Shown here: one piece after another, positions 47,330-57,559 of the stretch
Layout of the letters: each line of letters starts with the position of its first letter
How positions within the stretch are numbered: the first letter of the stretch is position 1
Source of the DNA: Gnetum montanum
Lineage: Eukaryota; Streptophyta; Gnetopsida; Gnetales; Gnetaceae
DNA length: 64,000 nucleotides
Direction of reading: 5' to 3'
NCBI GenBank assembly: GCA_015680685.1
Contig: MNCI01004879.1
Span: forward strand, 120,489-184,488
The notes under the pieces: generated by a model
Databases searched by the model: none
What the model saw: the letters and a program-made list of their open reading frames with translations, nothing else
What the model was told of the DNA's origin: nothing
Translations under genes and position numbers: made by a program

Positions 47330-47481
47330 NTAATTTTTCTTTTGATGGAATTTCAACTACACCCTAGAGCTTTTATGGGTGGTAATTTCACTCTTGACTA
47401 GGATACTTAGTGAAAATTGCAAGAAATTCTAAGTGTTATGAGATTTTTGTAAAGTTTTCTTTATTCAAAATACATTATAAA

Positions 47482-48064
47482 TGTGAGAGATGTCCCAGAG
47501 TGGTGGTTCTCTTGGGCTCTCCCCATGGTTCGGGGGCCATGGAACACTCTGAGGTGCCCTCGGGTGACTCTCAAGTGTTAGAAAACCCACCTCGGCTTGG
47601 TGGTACCAAGCTAGCAACAAGACGTCCTCCTGTTGCAACTCTCTTCTAAGTCCTCTTCATTCCCCTCTTCTCTGTGGAGAACTACATGGCCTTGATTCTA
47701 CGGTGGTCGTAGATATGTAGGTAGCCAAGACTAGGTAGTTTTGGTGCAGTGCCAGGCCACACCTTGTACCAGATCATGAGGGAGCTGGGGGTGAGGCACC
47801 TTCCCTTGTAGGTGCATCGTCTCCCCTCCCACCAATGTTGTCTACAAGGTTGTGTGTGTGCTTGTTTTCTTGGTCCTCGTTTTGGAGTTGGTTACCCAAC
47901 ATGAGGTGTGTGGTCATGTGCATTAAGAAGCTATGCTTTTGCCTGCACTCAGTCGTGAGATGCTTACTTGCTTGAGGCGTATTCCCCAGGTTTTCCGCCC
48001 CAAATCCATTGGATCTTCGTGAATTCCTTGGGGTGCTAGACAAGGTCGAGGAAACATTGTTATA
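47482..48064 (+). repeat. 5' LTR of the Copia-like element
   Basis: TGTGAGAGATGTCC…AACATTGTTATA. The last bases are ATA where the right copy keeps ACA. Confidence 0.85.
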
Positions 48065-48066
48065 GA

Positions 48067-48079
48067 TGGTATAAGAGCA
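48067..48079 (+). promoter_or_regulatory. Primer binding site (initiator tRNA-Met type)
   Basis: TGGTATAAGAGCA differs at one position from TGGTATCAGAGCA, the common plant Copia primer site, and lies two bases after the LTR. Confidence 0.8.
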
Positions 48080-51000
48080 TTTTGAAATTGTGTTGGGATA
48101 TGGTTGTGCTCTTTGGTTGTGTTACTCCATTGAGCTTGTTTAGTTAATGGTCCCTTCGGATTGATACCGAAGTGAGCTAGGATAATATCCTTATGTATTT
48201 TTGAAGAGTTTCCTGATGGCAATGTTCTCTGCTCTTCATGAGGGGACATATGAGAAATTGTGAGCAACTAATGCATGTTGCTCTCCATGAGGATATAAAT
48301 GATGGCGTTGTGGTGATGTTTTCCACTTGTGTACTTATGATTGGACTTGTTGTGATTGTATGCGATATGGTTGAGAGGAGTTTTACTGGCAATTCAGGAA
48401 TTTTGTTGCTCAAGGAGCTCTCATCTCAGGTCTCTAGTGATTCTTTTGGGATGAATCGGACCTAGTATCTACTCGGTTTCCACCCAAATGACATGTTTCG
48501 AGATGACATTTGTTGAATCATGTAGGATATGAGATCCTTGGCACTTCCACTCACCCTAGATGTAGTGAGTATGGGAAAATACAAACTGGGACAAAATGGT
48601 TCCCAGGTACCTTAGGATGGAGATCATTCGGACATGTGCTCTTGGTGAGCCTTGTTCTAGGTGGACTAAGACCATTGTCAGTAGACTTTGTATGTTTGTG
48701 CTTGCGATTGTATGTTTGTCTATTTGTGTATGCATGTCTTCCTGGTTGTGCTTTCAAATTTTGTATGCATATCTTGGTTGTTTCTATCATTCATAATGCA
48801 AGGCTTAATTTTTTACGTGGTATGATGACTTATTGTTGGGAATGTTGGGGATGTAGTGGTTGTTTATATCATCCCAAAGCCAAATGGTTGTTGTCTTGTT
48901 TGACAACTTCTTGTGCATGAGGCATGATTGCCCTTATTGTTGATCCTTGTGAGTTGTGCTCCTTTGTTGAGCTGGTGGTGTTTCCCTTGGGCTTGTGGCA
49001 TCACTATTTTGATTGGTGACATTTCTTGGTCACTCTAATTTGAAGACTACTGGTGTGGGTCATCCTATTGTTGGTTCTTGTTGAGACTGCATCTCTTTTG
49101 ATGAGAGTCTTCTTGTGAATGCATCCTTTATGATGTTGCTCATTTTTGTGAGAATTGGTTTGATGTAAACTTGTTGTTGGATAGACCTTGGTCTTCCACC
49201 TTATTTTTGGGTTGAGATTATGATTGTCTATTATCCATGACTCATATAATTGTGTTGAGATTTTTGTCCTAGTTGAGGCCAGTGTTAGTTTCTGGGAATG
49301 ATTGTTGTGTATGAATCTTGAAATTATGAGAGTGTGCTATCTCTCTCTTGGTGTGCCTCATGATGAAATTGTTTGTTTAAGTGGGGATGTAATTTATCCA
49401 TCAATGTTTTGCATGATTGAGCTCTATGCATGTTGTTGAGGTCTTGATTTTTGTGATGTGAAAGAGTGATATGACCTTGTTATATGATCATGCTTGATGG
49501 TTGTGTATGAGGCTAATGTGCTAATCATGCTCCTACTAACTTCTATATTTTTGAGCTTGTATCTCAGTATTTGCAGGTAGCATGGGTACAAAGATGCAGC
49601 TAGTGGTGACCTCAGTTGATTCTGTGAGAACTATGTCTATGGGAAAGATATGTGATCCTGAGACCTTCATGAATTGATTATTTGGTCTCAGAATCCCAAC
49701 ATCAGGTTGTGGATTTATCAGTACCTTGGCTGTGATGGATCTGCAGGTACATTATGATTTGTTTGCCTCTCAGTGCTGGGGGAGCACTAACAGAGGATAG
49801 TGATCTGTCCTAGACCCCACAGATATTGGGCTAGCAGATGGCATGAAATGGTATCCTTGGCCATGCTAGATACTGATGGCCCAGGAGTGGCCAATGCAAA
49901 GAGGTCCCACTATGGTAGGATGGTGGATACTCAGTTGGTGTGTTTCATTATTTGATCGTTGCATTCGTGCCTCGAATCATTTTCGTTCAATGTTACCCAC
50001 GTAGTGAGTTTAGTGCGATGGTAGATCATGTATCTTTTGAGATAGTGGTGCAATGATAGATTGTTTATGCTTTGTGACAAAGATAGGTTTTTCTCAAAAT
50101 AGCAGGGTTCTTCATGGTATGCTCTTGGTGGCCTAAATCCTTTAGCCTAGGATGGGCTTGGGTAGTTTTTCCTATAGCCTTTTAGGCTTGGGTAGCATTC
50201 CCAAATACCATTTATGTTTCCATATAAATGTATCCCTATCCTTGGGTGTGTGAAATGTACCCTTGTGGTATTCTCAATTCGGTTGTATGCATTCAAAAGT
50301 ACTGGATGTATTGCCTATCTGACTCAGTTGTCTCTTGGTTGTAGGCCTATGCCACACCCTGTGACAAGGCCAAGCTTGATGTATGGTGTTTTCTTGGTGC
50401 TTGTTTTGAAGTTCCCTTGCTATATGTTGTAAATGGTCTTTATGCCTTGATGTATAATTCTGCTAAGAACCTCATGAGAAAGGCTTCAGTTGGATACAGT
50501 GTTGTAATGAATGGACCAGGGCATGTCCTTTCCCATTATGCTTTTGAACTGGTGCCATGTGTTCTTGATGATGTTGGCATGCCTGGATGGTGTATGCTTG
50601 GTGAACATCCTTGAGATAGGAAAAATCTTAGGAACACATTCTCTTATGTTCCTGGACTAGCAAAGATCTTGTCCACAGATAATCGATGGTGACTGAAATT
50701 CAAATCAATGTGATGTCTAGTGGTGGACTTGAGTCGAGTTCTAGGTATTGGCACTTAGACTTGCTCTTCCATGTTGGAAGTGATCGTGGAGCAGTTGTCC
50801 AAACATTGGGATGGTGGTCCATCCTTTAATAAATAATGTTACAGATACAGAAATTGTGATTTCTCTTGGTGGGCTTGAATGTGCTCAAAACACTTGAGTT
50901 GATACTCTTATGATTTGGGGCTTCTATTGATTTGTGCATGTTGGTGGGCTCTCATGACTAATTTCTTTTGGTGCTTTGGAGGGCTATGATGTGCTCTCTT

Positions 51001-53263
51001 AGATTGGGACTTATTGGTGCCTTCATGGTCTATGGTGTGATTCCATGATAGGGGACTCATTGTGCCTAATAGGCTATGGTGTCTAGCTAAATTGTCCCGT
51101 GTACTCTGTCCCTTATGTACACTGATGTATTACATAGTCCCTCGCTGATGTATTGTTCCATGTCTCTGGTGTGATGTTAATTCATGTTGGTGCTCTCACC
51201 TCCCTGGTGGGATAGTAGAGTTGATCAAGAGGGATCATTCTCCATTTCAATGGATGCCCTCTTCAGTTCCTGAAATAATAAGGCAAGTGGTATTGAGACG
51301 GTTGTCTTCTATAAGTAGTTGATGTTTGGGACTTGTTCTTAGCTATGGTTCTATGTTCGTGAACTCGTGGGGCTTGTTCTCAGAGAAAAAATGTTGTTAC
51401 CCTGGTGAAATTCATGACACCTCCTTTGTGAGGTCGTGTTGTTGATGTAAATTAAAGATACATATTGCTCTTCGTGTAAGCAAGGCATGATCTTGTGTAC
51501 TCTCTTAGTTTTGGAGGCGTTAGAGAAACTTCCTTTTTGGGGTTCTCTGGTAGACCATCCTTCTTGTAAATCCTTTGGGGATGAATCATTTTGTGTTTGA
51601 GTTGTAAATGATGTTGATGAAAGCCCATTCCATGTAAAACTATCTTGAGGACCTGGTCCTCCTATGGGCAAGATGTTGTTGTTGACTTAGTCTATTTTTT
51701 GGGTTGAATGATAATAGGTAGTGGTGTGGCCTTATCCAACACAAATTGATGTAAATGGGCTAGAATGGGATGTATGAAACAAAACCCAGATCTCCCAAGA
51801 CGAAACAGAAGGGGATGAACTGCTTGGTGTCTCGAGATGTTCTCAAGGGGAAAATTGAAATTGGGTAAGACTTGTGAACCCATGTCTTTCCTCAACTGGT
51901 GACAGTTCCACCATATGGTTCTATTGGCCATATTGAGTACTTGGGTGTGTATGATGGGCATGGTGTAGCTGGGCTGCTATACTTACCTATGGAAGAAACC
52001 TCCCAAAGATGATCCCTACTACAAGTGCAAAATCTATTGAAAGGTGTTGATCGTGAGACTGGCAGTCGTTCTTGATATAGTGGGGAAATGAAAATTCTAA
52101 GAATGTTGATGTTCCTTGGAGAATTCATGATCTAGTTACTCTCAAAGGTGACTTTGTATTCATTCCTGGACCTAGTGTTCAGAAAATGGTGCTTGTCCCA
52201 TAACTTGGTGTGGGAAGAATAGCTTACATGTGGAAAATGTGGGTGACCCTTCTCCATGAACGGTATATTATGGTTGCATTCGATGTTGTGCTTATGACTG
52301 ATATGAGACAGGTGATGGAGGATTTTCATGGGGTTGGCTACCTAATTGACCCTCCCTTGTTCTAACATTCAAGCAGGCATTCTCAATGTTGGACAATCAC
52401 AAGAGGTGTTGATGATTGTTGGGGCTTGTTGTATGTTAGCCTCCTAGAGAAGTTTCCAAATAGATTTTTGGATCTTCTCTCTCGTTGGAATACTATGGAA
52501 TGATGAATGATGAATTGAGGCATGTGATGCTAGTGTCTACAGACGGCAAGGTCAAGCTCAAAAGATCTGCTCTTGTACCTTGTTTTTAGAGGAGAACATG
52601 CTTAACTCCATTCATACCAACTTGAAAAAACATGATGAGAAAAAGAGAATGTGCATGGTACTGATGCACGTGGAATCAATGCTTAGATGGTTGCACTAGT
52701 GAGACCTCATGGGTCTGGATGCGAGTAGCAGAACATGGAGTTCTAGAAAGCATGAGTTTCTTGTAGATAAATGGCTCTTTAGAGCATGTCCTCCCTCTTG
52801 GTGTGATGTTCCCAAGTCCCTCACCATGGGTAGTGGCCCTGGTGAGCCCTCAAAAAAAAAATCAAATCAATGGATGCTGAGATGCCATTCACAAAGGAAC
52901 TGGGCGGGACTTGTGGAAGAGAAGTTATCTTCTTGCATAAGTATGGGCTTACGTAAGAAGATATGTCTCTAGACCCTCATAAGGGATGGATCTAGGGGAC
53001 ACCTTAGAGACGTTGGCCCTTTGGGGGGTTGGACTCTCCTGCTTGTATAGAGAAGGGAAGTCTTTGGGCTTCCTCCAATTGCCCTTGCGTTTCATGCAAG
53101 GCATTGGATGGAAGGATGTATCAGGTATTGGGGTTGGTACCTTCCTTCAAGCCTAGTGTTTAAGAAGTTGACAGATCCCCAGAATTGATAGAGTTTCAAA
53201 CCCATTTAGAATTGTACACTCGAAGCTATCCTAGGCTCCACTCCGAGGACGTCGCTTCTTTTT
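48080..53263 (+). other. Non-coding interior of the Copia-like element
   Basis: 5.2 kb with only short ORFs and strong strand asymmetry (T+G on the plus strand). I found no conserved retroelement domain. Confidence 0.65.
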
Positions 53264-53275
53264 GTGGGGGAGGAT
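53264..53275 (+). promoter_or_regulatory. Polypurine tract of the Copia-like element
   Basis: GTGGGGGAGGAT immediately before the right LTR. Confidence 0.7.
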
Positions 53276-53834
53276 TATGAGAGATGTCCTAGAGTGGTGG
53301 TTCTCATGGGCTCTCCCCATGGTTAAGGGGCCATGGAACACTCTGAGGCACCCTCGGGTGACTCTCAAATGTTAGAAAACCCACCCTAGCTTGGTGGTAC
53401 CAAGCTAGCAATAGGACGCCCTCCTATTGCAACTCTCTTCTAAGTCCTCTTCATTCCCCTTTTCTTTGCAAAGAACTACATGGCCCTAATTCTATGGTGA
53501 TCGTAGATATGTAGACAGCCAAGACTAGGTAGTTTCTATGTGATGCTGAGGGATCCGGGGCTAAGGCACCTCCCCTTGAAGGTGCATCGTCTCCCCTCCC
53601 ACCAATGTTGTCTACAAGGTTGTGTGTGTGCTTATTTGCTTGGTCCTCATTTTGGAGTTTGTTACCCTCCATGAGGTGTGTGGTCATGTGCATTAAGAAG
53701 CTATGCTTTTGCCTACACTCACTTGTGAGATGCTTTCTTGCTTGAGGCGTATTCCCCAGGTCTTCCACCCTAGATCCATTGGATCTTCGTGAATTCCTTG
53801 GGGTGCTGGACAACGTCAAGGCAACATTGTTACA
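53276..53834 (+). repeat. 3' LTR of the Copia-like element
   Basis: Begins TATGAGAG where the left copy has TGTGAGAG, and ends CATTGTTACA. It is followed by the duplication ATAAA. Confidence 0.85.
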
Positions 53835-53877
53835 ATAAATGTGATTTTAATTGGTTTTGTATTGTTTTCCCATGTAG

Positions 53878-54086
53878 GAACCTTCTGAAGCCCATCCTCA
53901 TAGTGGTGGAGTTGGTGGGCATTTTATGCTGCATCAACTTCCCAAAGCCCAACACCCCTCTCCCAGACCTTGTTCTTGAGAGCATGCTAGAGTATCATTA
54001 GTATAATTTTGACAATAATCTAATGGTAACATATAAAGTCAACACATTATTCTAGAACCCCCTAGCATTGTGTACCATCTACTAGG
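53878..54086 (+). CDS. Exon 2 of the unknown gene
   Basis: The acceptor is TTTTCCCATGTAG|G and the donor AGG|GTAAGC. The frame set by exon 1 reads RNLLKPILIVVELVGILCC, then NFPKPNTPLPDLVLESMLEY. Three TAG codons stand where Gln is likely. Confidence 0.5.
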
Positions 54087-54175
54087 GTAAGCATGGTTGT
54101 TATGATATTTTGATGTTTTGTCTTTATTATTTAATTCATCTTTCCTAACTTGTTAATTTTATGAACTTCTTGGAG

Positions 54176-54439
54176 CTATATGGTCAATTATCAAGGCTTG
54201 ACTAGGAAGAACTCAAACCACCTTAAATGCATTTACCAAAGGCCCCAAGATTGGAAGTATTGTGTATGAATACTTAAGATGGGATTTTGATAAATACACT
54301 AGTAACTTCAACGCTATCTACAAGAAGTGTGTGGTCAACGAGATAACACACAATTGGTGGATGGGTTCCAAGAACACTAGGGATAAGACCATTGTTGTTA
54401 ATACCTCTATACAAGATTCACCAAGCAAGAAGAAGAAAG
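54176..54439 (+). CDS. Exon 3 of the unknown gene
   Basis: The acceptor is CTTCTTGGAG| and the donor AAAG|GTAAGA. In phase it reads TTLNAFTKGPKIGSIVYEYL, then a WDFDKYTSNFNAIYKK segment, ending in a lysine run. One TGA lies near its start. Confidence 0.5.
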
Positions 54440-54560
54440 GTAAGAACAAGGATTATAATGCCTAATGTTGTTATGACTACTAAGGTTTTAAGTGTTTTAT
54501 AGTTTTAACTTCTATTAGATGTATCTATGCTAATGCTAAATGTTTGTTGTTGCCTTGTAG

Positions 54561-55584
54561 GACCTTCCACTTCTTCCAATATCATCAAATCCATTTTAGG
54601 ATACCTTGGAAATATCCTCATCCTGAAATTTGTTAAGGTGGGATCAGCCGAAGATTGGTTAAGAGGACATGTGCCTAGGCACATCCAAGCAAACATTGAG
54701 ATGCAGGTTTGCTTGATGTTTTCATGGCACATATCCCTTCCATCCCTACTATAGAGATGTTGAACATCATTGACTCCTTTGATGTAGGAGCCAATCATTT
54801 TAGCACTATGATTCGAGGTGTTCCAGTCACCATACCTATTGATGAGGCCTCCTCTTGTGACTTTTTTCGTGTTCTTGCTGACAAGATAGAAGTTACCACC
54901 AAACTAGTGAAGGAAACAAGCCATCATGAGGAGGTTTTGGAGTAGTATAGTACTAGTAAGGGCCACTTTGGGCTTACCTTGGATAGCTTCACAAATTTTG
55001 TACCAAAGGCATCTTATCCTTTCTTTAGATCCTATGCCTTTCGTAAACTATTGTCACAAAAGAAGGTGATTGACATCACATAGGGGTGGACCTTTAAGAA
55101 GATCCTAATGGAGGATACTAGGTTCAACTAGGTTACTTCCTTAGCTAATGGGCTTCAAGAGGAGATTCCCAAACTTCACAAAGATACATGTACCATAATC
55201 CACATGCATTATGCATTTTTTCTATGTTATTTGAAGAGGTTTGTAGAGTTATTGGTGGTGTGGAGAAATGGGTCATGGATAGTCCAAGACCCTAACCAAC
55301 TTTATAGGCCTTAAATAAAGAATAGTTATCCATCCATGTATGCCCAAAACCCACTAGATGAGATGGGTGACTCACTATTTGTTACCACTAAGAAATTGAG
55401 GCATAGAGGCATGCCATTGCTATAGTTGTAGACGAACAAAGGTATGTAAAGGAGGTAATACTACTATAGCATGAGGTTGAAGGGTTGGCCAACATTGATA
55501 TAGATGACATAGATGCCTTATTTGATGAGTCATTGATAGGTGCATCTTCCATTATTGTCCCAAAGTTGGAAGAGGAGGAGCCAT
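54561..55584 (+). CDS. Exon 4 of the unknown gene
   Basis: The acceptor is TTGTTGCCTTGTAG|GA and the proposed donor CCAT|GTATGC. It encodes the largest part of the protein, including GPSTSSNIIKSILGYLG, NHFSTMIRGVPVTIPIDEAS and an acidic end rich in Asp and Glu (IDIDDIDALFDES). It has single-base shifts near 54706 and 55400 and several TAG codons. Confidence 0.45.
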
Positions 55585-55676
55585 GTATGCACACGCATTA
55601 ATGCTACTCATCATATGCTATGGTTTTAGATTTGGTTTTGGTTCTAACCATTTGATGATTGTTATGCTTGAAATAG

Positions 55677-55814
55677 TTCTTAAGTTACTAGCAAAGGCCC
55701 CTAGCCCTACATTTCGCATGAAACCATGGGTAGATGTCCCAAAAAATGTGAAGTTCATGGATGGGATGACTAAGGACATCATTGACTAGTTGCAATAAAT
55801 TGCACCCAAGATTA
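55677..55814 (+). CDS. Exon 5 of the unknown gene
   Basis: The acceptor is GCTTGAAATAG| and the donor ATTA|GTAAGA. In phase it reads LAKAPSPTFRMKPWVDVPKN, then VKFMDGMTKDIID and two TAG/TAA-interrupted codons. Confidence 0.45.
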
Positions 55815-55937
55815 GTAAGAACTAAACTTTACTTGCCTTAGTCATTTTTCTATGGTTATAAGTTTTATTTATGTTATGACTATCTTAGGTTGTGAACTAT
55901 GCTTATGGTTGTATTTATGGTTATGAATTGTTTATAG

Positions 55938-56760
55938 TGCCATTAATAACATGGGATCCTAGCTGATACATGAAGTTTGACTCCCTACCAAAGCTTCCCT
56001 CCCATGTCCAGAATGTACCCTTGAAGTTGTATGAAACTGCTATTAATATTGTAGTTTCATGCACAAAAATTTCATGGGAGTTTTAGAGGTCCAAGGAATC
56101 CCTATGAAAGCATGTTTTGGCCTTGAGGGAGGAGATGTAATGGCAAGCTAAGACTACCAGGGATCTTCAAGATCATAAGGCATTTATGAAGGCCCAAGTG
56201 GCTAATTCAGAGAACTTGTAAATCAAAGAGATCACATGAGCTCACTAATGGAATGTCATCCAAGGTGGCACTCTTAAGGGAGATGGTGGAGTAGTGGATG
56301 TAGATGGATCTCATTTTTCAAAAAGCCCAAGACTAGAAAGACTATAGTGCATGGGTCCTAGAGTGAGATAAGATAAAAAAGAATCACAAAAGATGGTACA
56401 AGTCTAATCAGGAGGCATACATATAGTGGCTCAAGGAGGAGATGATTAAACAAGTAAGAGAGAGCTATTCATCTAGGGAATTTAGGTTGAGAGTGCTTAC
56501 TAGCTCTTTGAAAGCATTCTCACAGTGGGAAAATCTCCTACTCCTATGATAACTATAGCTTTAGCTAAGACTTCTATGGCTATGGTGTCATGGAACGTAC
56601 TAGATTAGGCTGGGGTGGATCCAACAAACATCCTCATAGGCATTAATTTTGGGGATGTTGACTAGGCTAACATGATGAAAGACCAAATTCTCCATTGGTT
56701 AGAGATTGGCCCTCAACATCTTCTCTAGGATTTTATCAAGCCATATTCCCTACAAGTTTG
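55938..56760 (+). CDS. Exon 6 of the unknown gene (coiled coil)
   Basis: The acceptor is TTGTTTATAG|TG. The exon reads MPLITWDPS, then YMKFDSLPKLPSHVQNVPLK. A long Lys/Glu/Gln-rich stretch follows (HVLALREEM, TTRDLQDHKAFMKAQVANSE, WLKEEMIKQVRES) that fits a coiled coil. At least one frame change lies near 56255, and the 3' end is uncertain. Confidence 0.4.
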
Positions 56761-57559
56761 ATGTATTTATATATATTTTTAATGTTGCTATTGTTTAAGT
56801 TATAACTTTGGTTGTTGGTTACTAATTGGCTTTATGTTGTTATGTTTCAAGAATTAGGAGATATTAGAGGCCCTAGTGATAAGGGTGGGGATGATCCACC
56901 ACTTTCTTCTTTGGATGCCCCTTAGCATCCTTCATTTGTCCATCTCAAGTTGCTTATTGTTGACTACATGATGTTTACATTTTTGTTGATGTTGATGGCC
57001 ATTGTTAGCCAAGACTTTATTATAGATGGTTATTGTTTATTATTATTTGAACACTTTGCCACACTACGTGGTTATGGCTATTCATGTTATAAATATTTTA
57101 AATTTTAATTTCCTATTTTCATTTTTGGCTATATATTCTTCCACTATTACATATTTATCATGGTTTTACAACTTTACAATTTTAATGTTACAAACATTGT
57201 AAATGGCTATGTTGCCTAAGATGGCTAGATGATGTGATTCTAGGCTAAGACGTAAATAGGGTAAAAAGATTCTTATCAATTTTAGGACATAGTAGGCCAT
57301 TGCCATAAGGAAAGATATATTATTTGTTTATTTTGTGTTTTAAAATTTTTATGATTTTTTCATGTTTATATTGCACTAGAAAAGGAAAGAAAAACAAAGA
57401 AAAAGGCTTTAATAAATAAAAATGCAAGAAAAAACAAATCTTAGGCTATATGCTGAAAAATTTAAAAGAAGGTAAGTAAAAAGATATAAGCCATTGATAA
57501 GAAAATATAGACTAACTGGTTATGGCTACATATGGTTACAAGGATATAAGGGAATTAAG
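56761..57559. other. No recognisable gene; possible last exon
   Basis: A short open piece near 56850-56925 (LGDIRGPSDKGGDDPPLSSL) after TATGTTTCAAG might be a terminal exon of the plus-strand gene, but the phase is not secure. The rest is AT-rich with no feature. Confidence 0.3.

Larger units (their letters stand above)
47482..53834 (+). mobile_element. Copia-like non-coding LTR element (LARD type) in intron 1
   Basis: LTRs at 47482-48064 and 53276-53834 flank about 5.2 kb. The 5-bp duplication ATAAA (47477-47481 and 53835-53839) frames the insertion. A tRNA-iMet-like primer site follows the left LTR and a GTGGGGGAGGAT tract precedes the right one. Despite the clear structure, no gag, protease, integrase or RT motif is seen in any frame I read, and the longest internal ORF is about 136 codons. 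The plus strand is T- and G-rich with TGTTG-type words throughout. It is best described as a large retrotransposon derivative that would need proteins from elsewhere. Confidence 0.8.
46089..56760 (+). pseudogene. Multi-exon gene of unknown function, decayed, with a retroelement in intron 1
   Basis: Six exons can be joined at GT-AG boundaries with matching phase: 46089-46210, 53878-54086, 54176-54439, 54561-55584, 55677-55814 and 55938 to about 56760. The predicted product of about 850 residues starts with a basic segment (MKKRGGKSKNLLIEKVDIVA). It then has a globular middle (AEDWLRGHVPRHIQANIEMQ, VPVTIPIDEASSCDFFRVLA, GLQEEIPKLHKDTCTIIHMH) and an acidic stretch before 55584. The last exon is Lys/Glu/Gln-rich and coiled-coil-like. 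Scattered TAG/TAA/TGA codons and about three single-base shifts (near 54706, 55400 and 56255) show it is dead. I do not recognise the family. It may be a host gene or a spliced accessory ORF of a retroelement. Its general layout (basic start, globular part, coiled coil) recalls E2 ORF2, but I see no sequence match. Confidence 0.55.

Noticed and set aside
48510-48920. 136-codon ORF in the Copia-like interior
   Set aside because: Composition follows the T/G-rich strand bias, there is no domain, and overlapping frames are equally open.
53878-56760. Reverse transcriptase or integrase of a Gypsy element on the plus strand
   Set aside because: None of the RT, RNase H or integrase signatures is found in the exons; the protein is of another kind.
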